The position numbers and the translations under genes are program-made. A DNA stretch of 64,000 bases. Source: Tetranychus cinnabarinus (lineage: Eukaryota; Arthropoda; Arachnida; Trombidiformes; Tetranychidae). The stretch is from contig WHVY01000001.1 in assembly GCA_022266195.1 (NCBI GenBank), forward strand, positions 21,514,001-21,578,000, given 5' to 3'. Shown here in pieces: positions 10,535 to 22,627 of the stretch. The notes beneath the pieces were generated by a model. It saw only the letters and a list, made by a program, of their open reading frames with translations, was not told the DNA's origin and did not search any database. Position 1 is the stretch's first letter. Each line of letters opens with the position of its first letter.

Positions 10535-13045
10535 GCAGTTTAGACTCTGTTGGTTTGTAAACACATGAGTACTGAGTCCATTAATTTGATTTAAAAATTT
10601 CTCTGATGAATAGTTTTCGAGAAAATCAAGTTCAAAGTGGAAACTTCGATCACTTCTTTTACAATCACGGAAGCAGATTTGATCATAACTGTTGGTTAGA
10701 ACTTCTTTTACTGGTGCAACCTTTGATGATGAACCAGAAAATGGACTTAATTTGAGAAATAGAACTTTTCTTATCCTGTAAAACGGATTAGTTCGATTTT
10801 CAGTTAAACGATCAGTTTCTGTAACTGTAAGAATGAACGAGCTGAAACTTATTATTTGTTAATATCAAATGTATGTGCACATAATGAGTTAAATACTTTT
10901 AATAATTAAAGAACAGTTCTCTTGATTTTACCCCCTTGGTCCTAAAACTTTGGCCATAAATTACTCGAAAATGGTAGCACTAACAATCATCATTTTCTCA
11001 CCAATTTAATCCTTTACTAATTAATAATTTAATTTCATTAATAACTCACTTCATTAGCGGACTTGGGTCATGATATTTGTGTTCTGAATGTACAAGTAAC
11101 AACTTATTTAACAAACTAAACTCATATTAACCCATTTCTTGGTAAATGAAACAATTTTCTGGTTAATGTTGCAAATGCAATGCAAAGAGTGATGCCAAAT
11201 ACTCGAACATTTGATTTATGAGTTGAGACTCGGTGAAGTTTGTAGGGACATAAAGGCCGAGTACAATGGTGCTATTAAATAATACATCAGATGGACAGTT
11301 TTCGAAAAAATCGCTGTCAAAGTTGAAACTTCGATCGCTTTTTGTACGATTATGGAAGCAGATTAAACCATGAAACTAATTTTTCTGATGTAACTTTTTA
11401 TGCTCAACATGCGAATACATTTTATTACATGATATGAATTTTTGTGTTTCTGTAAAACAGATAAGTTCGATCTGCTTTTAAATCGATTTTTCTCTTTGAT
11501 CATACAATTTAGAGAATTGAAATTTATTATTCGTCTATTAAAATTGTTGGTACATACCATGAACTGAATAATTTTTTTAATATATTCACAGTTCTCTTGA
11601 TTTTGACCATTAGCCTTAAAACTTTGATCCTCGATATTTCGAGTATGGTAACACCTAAAGTCATCATTCTTTGGCTAAACAATAGATTTCATTATGGACT
11701 ATAACAGTATAAGACTGAATATCGAATAAAATACATCTAATTCATTTAACAATGATTTGTGTTTGAGTAACCATTTAACTTTATAAACCAAGTAAAATCT
11801 GGTAACATAAATAATGAAATGCTATAACTTTTTTTGTAATTTCTTGTATTGTTTAATATTTGAATATATTTTAGACCATATTAAAATTCAATGTTTCGCC
11901 AAAGAATGATAATTTCAGGTGCTGCTATTCTCGAACTATTGAGGTTCAAAGTCTTTAAGTCAATAGTCAATATTTAGAAAACTATTGATGAGTTGAAGAA
12001 ATTATTCAGCACATGATGTGAACAAATCATTTTTATTGACGAATACTAAGTTGCAGCTCTCTAACATTTACGGTTATTGAAAAAAGTCGATTTAAATACA
12101 GATCGAACTTATCTGTTTTACGAAAAAATGAAAAATTTATTTCTCAAAATAAGACCATTTTCTGTTTGGTTATCCAAAGTTACCTCGGTAAAATGAGTTT
12201 CATGAAAAAATCTGCTTCCATAATCGTACAAAAAGCGATCGAAGTTTCAACTTTGACAACGATTTTCTCGAAAACTGTCCATCGAATGAGCTATTTAAAA
12301 GTACTAATGGACTCAGCCTTCATGTCCCTACAAACTGCACCAAGTCTCAATTCTTTACTCACATGTTCGCGTCTTTGGCGATACTCTTTGCATTTCATTT
12401 GCAAGTTTAACCATAAAATTGTTTCATTTACCAAGAAATGGGTTAATATGAGTTTGCTTTGTTAAATAAGTTGTTACTTGTACGTTTAATACCAAAATAT
12501 CATGACTTAAAAGCGCTAATGGAAAGCTATCAAATTGCATTGAATTATTAATTAGTAAAGGATTAAATTGGTGAATGAATGGTGACTGCAGGTTTGACCA
12601 TTCTCGATATATTGAGGGTCAAAGTTTTAGGACCAATGGCCAAAATCAAGAGAACTGTTGTTTAATTGCTAAAAGTAATCAATTCATGATAGGATCCAAC
12701 AACTTTTGTGGATGAATAGTAAGTTTTAGTTCGATAACTCTCGCGGCAACAGAATGGAATCGATTTAACTGAAAACCGAACTAATCCGTTTCACAGAAAA
12801 AGAAAAGTTTTATTTCTCAAAATATGTACATTTTCTGGTTCATCATCAAAAGTTGCACCAGTAAAAGAAGTTATAACCAACAGTTCTAATCAAATCTGCT
12901 TCCGTAATTGTACAAGAAGCGATCGGAGTTTCAACTTTTAACTTTATTTTCTCGCAAATTTTAGAGATCAGACGCAAATCAGAGAAATTTTAAATTCAAA
13001 TAAATGACCTCAGTTCTTATGTATTTACAAACCAAAAGAGTCTAA
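10535..13045. mobile_element. Foldback element with ~1.2-kb inverted arms
   Basis: The two halves are reverse complements of each other at moderate identity, with the axis near 11790. For example, the motif at 11290-11355 (ttttcgaaaaaatcgctgtc...) reappears inverted at 12200-12270. The segment at 11140-11180 reappears at 12385-12440, and 10600-10760 reappears at 12840-12960. The outer limits pair at about 10538 and 13042. Within each arm a shorter unit containing a motif like gaaacttcgatcgctttttg occurs twice head to tail. No transposase frame is present, so it is non-autonomous. A related copy lies at 53230-54770. No clean target-site duplication was identified. Confidence 0.75.
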
Positions 13046-13079
13046 ACTTGATCGTTTGACTGCAAATATTATCAAGATG

Positions 13080-13628
13080 CTGAGAGTATCACTGTGATGC
13101 ACTGGTTTATTGAAATGAATTGAATGACGACCAATAGTAACTGTAACATTTTATCTGATGAACTGCTTTGCTGAGTTCATTTTCACAAGTGTTTCCGAGT
13201 AATTCAATGTAATCGATGATGATTAAGTTAATCTGATGTACTCTTGTAAACTGTTTCCCAACATTCATTGCATCGATAATTGTGCCGTATGAAAAATGTC
13301 TATGCATTGAGAAAGTTTGTATCATAAATTGTTTATGATGGATTTTAATTTCATATGATAACATCTTCTAATATTCATTTCAGATATTTGTTTATTACAT
13401 GTGTACTTGATGAAAAGAAATAGAAAGAGAAAAGAAAGAGCGGAGGATAGCCTATTTCATCTCCACAGCTTGTACTCCCTAACCTTGGGATTAATCAAAG
13501 CTGAGTAACTCGTTTTGCTTTATTTGCCATTGGTATAAAATGAGAGCCAACTAACACTTTCCGTCATTTAACTTATTTGAATTGCCTGTTCTCGACTACT
13601 TCTTTAGTCTAGTATCCTCTGTAACAAT
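13080..13628 (+). promoter_or_regulatory. Promoter region of ALDH copy 3
   Basis: The region parallels the copy 2 promoter. It carries the G-rich box gagcggaggatag ending at about 13450, the shared atttcatctccacagctt tract, TATA box tataaaa at 13534-13540 and an initiator-like tccgtcattt about 25-30 bp further on. It begins directly at the right edge of the foldback element, so the element marks the 5' limit of this promoter. Confidence 0.65.
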
Positions 13629-15098
13629 ATGGCCGATCAAGTCTCTGTTAAATATACACAAATTTTTATTAACAATGAATTTGTTGATTCTGTTAATGGT
13701 AAGAAGTTTCCTACCATAAATCCAGCTACTGGTGAACAAATTTGTCTCGTTGCTGAGGGTGATGAAGCAGATATTAATAATGCCGTTGCTGCAGCTAAAG
13801 AGGCCTTCAAACTTGGTTCAACTTGGCGAACCATGAATGCCTCTGCTCGTGGAGCCCTGCTTAACAAACTAGCGGATCTTCTTGCCCGTGACGCTGATTA
13901 TATAGCGAAATTGGAGACGCTAGATAATGGTAAACCTTATAAATTAGCAATTGGAGATGTTTATGGATGCATTAGTGAGCTACGTTATTATGCTGGCTGG
14001 GCAGATAAAATTCATGGTAAAACCATTCCAATGGATGGAAGTCATTTGGCTTATACTCGTGTTGAACCTTTCGGTGTTTGTGGTGCTATCATCCCATGGA
14101 ACTTTCCAATGATTTTGTTCATTTGGAAAATTGCTCCTGCCTTATGTACTGGTAACGTTATTGTTGTGAAACCTGCTGAACAAACACCATTGACAGCTCT
14201 TTATACATGTTCATTGATTAAAGAAGCTGGTTTTCCTCCTGGTGTAGTGAATGTTGTTCCTGGTTATGGTCCAACTGCAGGAGCTCCTTTGGTAAATCAT
14301 CCTGATGTTCAGAAGATTACTTTCACTGGTTCAACCGAAGTTGGTCAACTCATTTTGCAAGGAGCCGGAAAAGGTTCCATTAAAAGTGTATCTCTTGAAC
14401 TCGGCGGTAAAAGTCCATTAGTTATTATGGACGATGCTGATATTGATCAAGCTGTTGTAGTCGCACATGAAGCTTGTATGGTCAACCAAGGCCAATGCTG
14501 CTGTGCAGCTACACGAACATTCGTCCAAGAAGGTATTTATGATGAGTTTGTTCGTAAAACTAAAGAACTTGCATTGAAACGAGTTGTTGGCGATCCTTTC
14601 GACGATGCAACTCAACAAGGTCCACAAGTTGATGAAGAACAATTCAACAAAATTCTTAGTTTGATTGAGTCAGGTAAAAAGGAGGGTGCTAAACTCGAAT
14701 GCGGCGGTAAAGCTATCTCATCCAAAGGATACTTTATCCAACCAACTGTTTTTTCAAATGTAACCGATAACATGAGAATTGCAGTTGAAGAAATCTTCGG
14801 ACCTGTTCAACAAATCTTCAAATTCAAAACTTTGGATGAAGCCATTGAACGATCTAACGATACAACATATGGATTAGCAGCTGGTATTTTTACCAAAAAT
14901 TTAGATACTGCTAATATGTACACTCAAGCAGTCAGAGCTGGAACTGTTTGGGTCAACACTTTCCTTGCTTTTGGACCTCAAACACCATTCGGAGGTTACA
15001 AAATGTCTGGTATTGGACGAGAAAGTGGAGAAGATGGTTTACACGAATACTGTCAAATCAAATCCGTGGTCGTAGCTATCCCACAGAAGAATGCTTAA
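13629..15098 (+). CDS. Aldehyde dehydrogenase 1 family, tandem copy 3
   Basis: This is the third intronless 489-residue ALDH1-type gene, with all catalytic positions present (Asn158, Glu257, Cys291). It looks like a mosaic. Residues ~80-113 (KLAIGDVYG) match copy 1, residues ~115-250 match copy 2, and VDEEQFNKILSLIE again matches copy 1, while the C-terminal third matches copy 2. Single-copy changes include Asp-to-Ser at residue 21 of the DAV/DSV motif and Asp-to-Gly in AGKGSI. The pattern suggests gene conversion between tandem copies. It is convergent with APC1, whose stop codon is about 530 bp away. A polyadenylation signal (aataaa) lies near 15213. Confidence 0.95.
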   Translation: MADQVSVKYTQIFINNEFVDSVNGKKFPTINPATGEQICLVAEGDEADINNAVAAAKEAFKLGSTWRTMNASARGALLNKLADLLARDADYIAKLETLDNGKPYKLAIGDVYGCISELRYYAGWADKIHGKTIPMDGSHLAYTRVEPFGVCGAIIPWNFPMILFIWKIAPALCTGNVIVVKPAEQTPLTALYTCSLIKEAGFPPGVVNVVPGYGPTAGAPLVNHPDVQKITFTGSTEVGQLILQGAGKGSIKSVSLELGGKSPLVIMDDADIDQAVVVAHEACMVNQGQCCCAATRTFVQEGIYDEFVRKTKELALKRVVGDPFDDATQQGPQVDEEQFNKILSLIESGKKEGAKLECGGKAISSKGYFIQPTVFSNVTDNMRIAVEEIFGPVQQIFKFKTLDEAIERSNDTTYGLAAGIFTKNLDTANMYTQAVRAGTVWVNTFLAFGPQTPFGGYKMSGIGRESGEDGLHEYCQIKSVVVAIPQKNA

Positions 15099-15625
15099 GA
15101 TATTTTTATTTGGCTAAAGATCATAGATTCTATGTGTATTATTATAAAACTTGATATGTTTTACCATAAAATCTTAAGGATTTATTGGTAACATTATTAT
15201 TATTGTTTGCAGTAAATAAAACCGACAAATATTTTTTCACTATGATTTGATACTTTTTAGTGAAATAAACATTTTATTATATATTCAAAAATTGGTCAAG
15301 AAAGATTTGCTTTTAGGCATCGGATTACAGAGTTTTGGTTATAAAAACTTTTGGTGATACTCTTTAGACGACTAGTATGCCTATCTAAAAATAGGGAATC
15401 GTATGATTGAATGTGATCTTCACCAGTTTTTTTACTAATTAGTGTTGATAAGTTGCAGAAAGAATAACGAATCGTGTTTTAAAGCAACTCCGTGTTTCTA
15501 TGAGATCCAAATCAATCACGTAAAAGTCAGTAAATTTTTTTTGCTTAACTAGGTAAAGATTTGAGCAATATTTTTATTATGAAATATACAAAAGTTGTTG
15601 AGAAATTAGACAATTTTTTGACAAC
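15099..15625. other. Convergent 3' region of ALDH copy 3 and APC1
   Basis: This non-coding stretch holds the 3' ends of two convergent genes. The ALDH copy 3 poly(A) signal is near 15213. On the minus strand an aataaa lies about 40-50 bp beyond the APC1 stop (plus-strand tttatt near 15573). The right half is the part duplicated at 9611-9668. Confidence 0.6.
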
Positions 15626-18600
15626 TCAGTTGGAAAAAATTTTAGATAACATTAATAAAGAAGTATTTGACAAATTGAAATGCTGGATATTCAATAAAAC
15701 ATCTGTAAAAGAGATTTTTCCTGAAAAAAAAGAAAAGAAAAATTAAAGTTGATTCATTTAAAGTGGGCAAAGATTAAATTTCATTGTGAATTTGAGATTG
15801 ATTAAATACAAACCTCGTAAAGGTGCTAAAGATGCATAAGGAGGTAATTGATAGAAAATTAAAGCCGAGTTTATCTGAGTATCCATCTCTGATAGATCTT
15901 TCTCTCCTCTCAAATAACTTATCAGTGAAGCTTTATCCATACCTGAGTGGTAAAACAAAACAAATAACAAGTTAAATTGTTAGCAATGATATGTTGAACA
16001 TTTTGAAATAAACACAAAAAAATCGTTAAATGATTCGACTTACCTTTCATATTGTTTTCTACCAAAGTTTTCAATGCCTCAAAAAAGTCCATTTTAATAA
16101 AATCACACTTAGGAAGACAATGAACTAACAGACGAACTTGAATCAAATAGAAAGGAGTCATTTTTTCCGATTGATTTATCATCTTTAAAAAGTGCATAAT
16201 AGATGGTAAACATTCGACAGTTTCGTTTGATGCACAATGAAACAGGACGGCAGATAAGTGATGCTGGAACAAAGCTTCACCAGACATATTTGACTTTGGA
16301 GTTAAAAGATATTTTGTGTAGTTTATAACTAATGGGTTGCTTGAGAATGATTTAAGCATATCAGGCTGTAAGAAAAATGAAAGAAATACACAAAATTAAA
16401 AAATGTTTTGATGAAATTAATGATTAAATATACCTTATAAGTCCAGCCTCTCACAGCATCCTTCATGACACATTGAGCGTGAATGCTCTTGTAACCTTGA
16501 GGGTCTTCTTTGTAAGGTAAGCAACCAACTTTTTGTTTGATGAATAGGATTCCATTTCTTTTCAACATTGTTCTGAAAAAATGAATGGATATTATTTTTA
16601 ATATACGCTCATAATTGATGAATAGCAATGAAATACTTACATCAAATTATTCCAATTCAGATGCCTATCAAATGAAATCTTCCAGTATCTTTCATCTTCT
16701 AGAGTAACTTCTTCCAATAAATCCATTTGTGGCAAAAAACATGGTGCTTTAAGGCGTAAAACACTTTTATCTTTCAGTTTTAAAGCTAAATGTGCATAAA
16801 CTAATCTATTGGTGTCGATGTCCCGAGGTAAAACTAATCTTGGTTCAGCTGCGAGAACATAAAGATGTCGGAAAGCTTGAAGATGATAACGATTGTCATT
16901 ACTATGGATAGGGTATTTTGGGAAAAAGGCACAAATAAGAGCAGCAATCGATTCTGGAGAAGAGCTTAAAGTGTAGCGACATCCTCCAAGAAATAGCAAA
17001 CCCAATGCCATATGTGACGCCATGTGAGAACCATAAAGCACAACGTTAACTTGAGATATTCTTGATCTAAGATAACGGCAAATTCGCATTATTTCAACAT
17101 TACCAGTTCCTGCCATAATCATTGCCAATGAGATAATAAGGACATTGAGACATGATTCTATTGTACTGCGCCCAGCTTGTTCAGCCAAAACTTGTTCGTT
17201 GGGAAGATTTATAAAAACATTTACTAATGAAAATATTGAATCATATGCTTCCTTATTGGCAGATCCAGCATATTTCAAGCCCACTGCCATGCAAGCACCA
17301 GCAATTATATTACAATAAGCCTGACTCATTGTTTCATAATCTATACGGGAGTTATAATCAACCTCCTTAACCAACGCATTATCAGATACGATCTTGGGTA
17401 AGTGAGAATCAATCCATGCTCGTGTTGGTTTAATTGAGCCCCACATAATTAATCCTTTCGCTAAGGTTCTAAGTAGAAGAAAGTCTGGACGAACTGATTC
17501 TAAAAGATATTGAGTATCTGGTGCCGTAACCCATTTGGCAACTGCTTCATTGTTGGTGTCAAAAAACATCATTCCGAGGGCCAAAGTTGCTCCAGGACTA
17601 GTAACATCGGAATTAACATAATCTCCCTCCCTGATTTGGTAACTTGGAGTTTTATATTTTTCCTTTTGAGCTGCAGTTAACGCTCTTTTATGACCTCCAA
17701 TCATATAGTTACACATCTCATCAGCCATGGAAACACCTTCAGAAGAAGCAACTGTGGAAATCATTTCATTACCTTTACCAAGTGTGACTAAACCAAATGC
17801 AAGTCCAGCAGCTAAAGCATAACTTTCACGATCAATGTAATGTTCCATTTCTGGTCCAGGAGGACGACCAATTTCACCGAGAAGCATTTCAGCGATATGG
17901 CGCTGACCTGAACCCTGATACAATAGACCAACACCGAGAATAGCAGCAACTTCGACAACAGGAGGCACATCTAGTTCAATTGAAGATGATGGTAAAAGAG
18001 CCTCAACATGAATTGAAAGTATCCTTTCAACACTTATGTCCATTGTACCTCTTTTAGCAGCAGCTAATCCTAAAAGGACAGCTACACGAGTCAATTCATT
18101 TCCTTTACATAGATAATCGTGAATGTTCATTGTCGAAAGCTTGGAAAGATGTCCATTAAGTCCTAAAGCGAATAGAAAACCAGCATGTTCATTTTGATTA
18201 TCATTAGACAAAGAATTGCTCTTAGTCTTATTGTAAGTTATCCAATGAGAGTCTATAGTTTCGGAGGCACTTGGACAAACTTTGAGTCCGGCAGCGACTC
18301 CATTGTGAAAAGATGGCCAAACATTCATATTGCTGGGGATATCAATATGCGCTAGTTCAATAATAGTATTTCGAGGAGGCACTCGTCCACCAAGGCACAG
18401 TTTAGGAATATGGAAGGTTTTAGCAACGACAGGTTTAAATGTACGCAAAGTCAACATTCCTCTTCCGATTGGTAAAGCCATAGTTCGAATACAAAGAGTA
18501 TAAAGATGTCTTTCTTGTTCTTCGATGAATTCATTGTCTGAAACACCAGGTCTTTGTTGAATAGTGATCGAAACTGGTTTTGATGACTGTAGCATTTCGT

Positions 18601-21600
18601 AAGCTTCGTCGACTCTTTGATCTTCAGGAAACAGCAGAGATAAAGCTTCTCGGTTCAACCCACAAAGACCATCTTCATCATTGTCAATATTTAAAACTTC
18701 TTTAACGACCAGTGGATATTTTGGACCTTTAGCTCCACAAAGACTGGCAAGATCTTCTCGCCCTATTAAAGTATAACAGTCAGCATTCCACGTTACCGGT
18801 GGATCAGGCTTACAGTGAAAGATAGCACTCCAAAGGGGAAGTACTAGACCTGGTGGAATACATTTGAGATCATTTTGAGTCATTCCTAACTTATTCATAC
18901 AAACAATTATCCTCTCTTGTGCAGATCCTTGGAAATTAACTTCTAAGCCTACGTAACGTCCATCTTGTCTCATATGATTAACTGGAGATAGAACCATGCT
19001 TTCATTTAAATTTTCGACCATAAAACACGAGTAGATCAAAACTAACCTACGAATAGATAAGGTAACTTCTGGAATGTATGGAAAACAGTTTGTTACATTG
19101 TTAGTTAGCAATGATTGTAGATGGTTGTAAACAATAGAGGGAGAGTCTGTGAGAAAACTTGGATGAACTAAAGATTTAAAATCTTTCTTCGTGATTCGAG
19201 GAGGACAATTTAACAAAGAACAGGCATTAGGGGCCATCCTCCAGTAATAATCTTGATAAGAGATGAGTTTTAGATCACTGGCAATCATGTAAATGATATC
19301 ACAGAGTTGAGGAGCATAGTCTTTAAGTAAAATATTCAATAGAAGTTCTTCGTGAATAAGGTGCAAACTGAAAAGAATCGACGGAAGATATGGAAATAGA
19401 GGATTTGAAGGGTTAATTGGTTTGCAAATATCTGCTGCTGAACGACGAATAAAAGTTCTTTTAGTTGATGATGGTGAATTAGATAGTAACCAATACCAAT
19501 CTTCATCGGAACCTCTCTCATCTGATTCCATCTTTGACTTTTTGGCAGATGACGGTGATATCGTGCTATAGAAGTCCATATCAAAAGCATTTGGATCGAG
19601 ATCATAACCAATCAATGAAAGAAGACACAATTTGAAAAGATCTAATTCTTTTTCTGGAGTGAATTCATAAGTTCCAGGTGAATTTCGAAGTGAATACCAT
19701 TTTATTACTAGTTGGATTCCTATGTCACGCGGAAGAACTGCTTTTAGTGCTTTTAAACAAAGTTCAACTATACTTGAGGTTGCAATCGGAGGTAAAGATA
19801 ACCTAAAGTTAATGCTATGGTTGGTTTCGATTGTGATGCGATTTTTAACATTATCTTTAACAGCGTTTATTGTAGCAAGAGATTTATACGAAAATGTAGT
19901 TAAACTGGATTCCGGATCGAAAACTGTTGAACTACTTTGATCATGGAGAACTGGAGAAAGTTCATCTTCAGCTGAAAATCTGGGCTGATGGCTCAAAGAG
20001 CTTGAGGGTCGACTTGAAGATGTAAGATTGCCTCGTCTCATGACAGTTTGTTGCATTGAAAAAGATTTAGAGGAAGATGGCGAAGTTACTAAGCCAGATG
20101 TTGGTGAAATAAGGAAAGGCACATGAACTGCACTAACCTTATTGGTACCACTGTAAAGAATAATGTTATTGAGTGGATCTAACACGCAAATCATATTCAA
20201 ACTTTCAATAGGTTCAGCGTCTTTTGCACTAATTAAATTCAGTGGGCCGAAAATAATGCGTTTTCCATCATTACTTGAATCAAAACGAATGAGTTTCAAT
20301 TGTTGTTGAGGTCCCAAAAGATAAGACATGAAATTTTGACCCATAAGATCCGCAGCAATAAAAGCTTTTCGTGTTTTTCCGGTGAGACCATGAGCAGGTT
20401 CACTCCATATATGCTCTATGCAGACTTCGAGTAAGATTGGTGTATCGATATCATCAAAAAAATCCATAGCAAGAAAAGACCTTGCTGGAGTTGAAATACG
20501 TTCTAAGGGAGATGCTATATCTGGCTTTACCGTAGAAATAGAAGGCTGATTAATCTTCGAGGTTGTAGGAGTAGAATAGCCTCGATGTACCATAGGCGAA
20601 GCTGGTGATGCGCCTAATCGACTAGTTCTTAAAGGGGAGAGAACATGAGGTGAACAACAAGGCGAACTTCGATCTTGATTGATTATAGGTGAAGACAGTT
20701 TTCTGGACGAGATGTCACGAAATGGAGAAGAAATATTTGAAGGAAAAAGGCCGGTTGATTGTCTCAAACTCGAGACCAAAGGTGAATCGATGAATGAAGA
20801 AGAACGGGACATAGGATCAATACTTGATCGTGAACAGTTATTACTCGTTATAGTCTCAATCTCGGATTCTAAAGCTTTACGAAGACGCCAGACGCTATGA
20901 GTCCCTTCTGTTTTGTGGTAAAACAAACAAAGATTTGTTTTTTTGTCAAAGAACACTAGTTCCAATCTGTTGGACATAGTTAGATAAGTAAGAGAGTTAT
21001 TGTTAGTTGGCACTGGTTTGAGAATAACTGGACCAATATCTTTGAATGGGTGACCTAGAAAATACAGAATAGGATAAGATGGGTAAGGCGAATTGGAATT
21101 TGTTTCATTCGACTGAGGAACTCTCTCCAAGAGTAAGCCAAATTTAGTGGGTATCAGTTTGGAAACCTGCAAAGAACGAGAAAATATTTTAGCAATAGAA
21201 ACACGTTTAACGGTGATAAATTGATTTGCTATCGCTTAAAATTACCTGAAATGGCAGAGTAATCGGATAATTATCTCCTTCTTCTGAAAATATTTCCAGG
21301 TTTTTATCATCAATGGCACATATACATTCAATAGTTGTATCCTTCGTTTCATCGTAAAAACAGCACCATGTAGCTTGTTGAACTTTTGATTTCAAGGTAA
21401 AACTCCGAAGCAATCGACAGCCGGATTCGCCATCGGAGACACTATGTACAACTACATTATCACATGTATACAATTCTTCTTCACCGGCATCAGAGCCTCG
21501 AAGTATCCATTTTTCAACCTAGGAAAAACATACAAGTCAATCTTGGTAAGAATTGAGTAACTTATTGGTTACAAATCAGCAGACTGACACCACTGCTGAC

Positions 21601-21812
21601 AACTATAAAACAAAGCAAAAACTCACGGCTGATGAATCCTTTAAGCTGACTGAGTCAATAGAAAGAAAATTATCACGACTTGGAGCAGTTTCAACGGAAC
21701 TGAAACCAATATCACCTTTACCCGATGGAGCAGCATAATGTTGTTTTGGATGGTAAGGAAGAAGTTTTCTTCCATAAGGTATAAACTCTTGCGGTGACCC
21801 TCCAAGAATCAT
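15626..21812 (-). CDS. APC1: Anaphase-promoting complex subunit 1
   Basis: APC1 is the largest scaffold subunit of the APC/C ubiquitin ligase that drives anaphase and mitotic exit. I resolve seven exons: 21812-21627, 21518-21246, 21166-16641, 16572-16434, 16365-16044, 15942-15814 and 15720-15626. All have GT-AG junctions and compatible phases and give 1889 residues, close to the human protein (about 1940). The N-terminus MILGGSPQEFIPYGR aligns with the animal APC1 start. Exon 2 encodes an N-terminal beta-propeller part ending LPFQ. Exon 3 holds a Ser/Pro-rich linker with many S/T-P sites (residues ~260-360 and ~490-560) and the helical PC-repeat region, with recurrent GLA/LGLG and MAL-type repeats such as RVAVLLGLAAAKRGTMD. 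The last exon, of 31 codons including the stop, ends LSKIFSN. Reading through the exon-6 donor would instead add an unrelated short tail; I prefer the spliced form. Confidence 0.93.
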
Positions 21813-22627
21813 ACTTTTACTGAAATCAGATTTTGTTGACAAGAGTAATAACCGTAAAAAAATAATATGAAATAATTAAATAGTTTATTGAGGGAAACCA
21901 ATTCAATCTTCAAACTGCATTCAGAAGATAACAACAAAACACTGGTAATCGATTGAATCGATATGCAATTGATCGTTTACTTGCATGTGTTTTCTTGTTT
22001 TCCCGCTTTTTATTAGTTTGAGCGTATTTTATGAATGGAATGAAGCAATTGTATGAATTTAATTAAATTCACACAGAATTTTGTAGAATGAAAATTTCTT
22101 AAAATACAATCTAACAAAAATAAATTATTTACTTTTACTTAACAAATCTTGATTCAAATTCAATAATAGGTTCAGATTTTTAGCTTTAGCAAAGATAAAA
22201 TAAATCCGACATGAATTTAGCATAAGTTAACTTTCAATTTTTGGATACTTGTTATTGATAATTTGTGTCGGAATCAATTTCCACTAAAATTCGCAAGTTA
22301 TGAATCACAACTTCAGAGTTTTGAGACTTTGACACTTATCAAATTGACAATCTTGTAATGATTCAGATTATTTATTTATAAGACGATAGATGGCTCTTTT
22401 TCATCATCACGTAATTTTATAATTTGTAAGCCTCAATTAGGCTCAAGAATAAATAACAAAAATATTTCCTCATCATGAAAATTGTTTATAAACTCCGAAA
22501 ACAGTGAATAGGAATTTATCAAACTGCTCTTGTTCATCTGATTTTTTGCTTTGATTTTTTCAACTTGATTCGAAGCATTCTTCGAAAGTTTTCTATTTCA
22601 CCTTTTCAACACTTTTTAATTGTTACA
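21813..22627. promoter_or_regulatory. Shared upstream region of APC1 and ACADM
   Basis: About 0.8 kb of AT-rich DNA separates the divergent start codons of APC1 and the acyl-CoA dehydrogenase gene. No coding segment or clear TATA box stands out. Promoters and 5' UTRs of both genes must lie here. Confidence 0.5.

Noticed and set aside
15561..15746. 61-codon plus-strand frame at the end of APC1
   Set aside because: It is antisense to the last APC1 exon and 3' UTR, which splice in frame on the minus strand.
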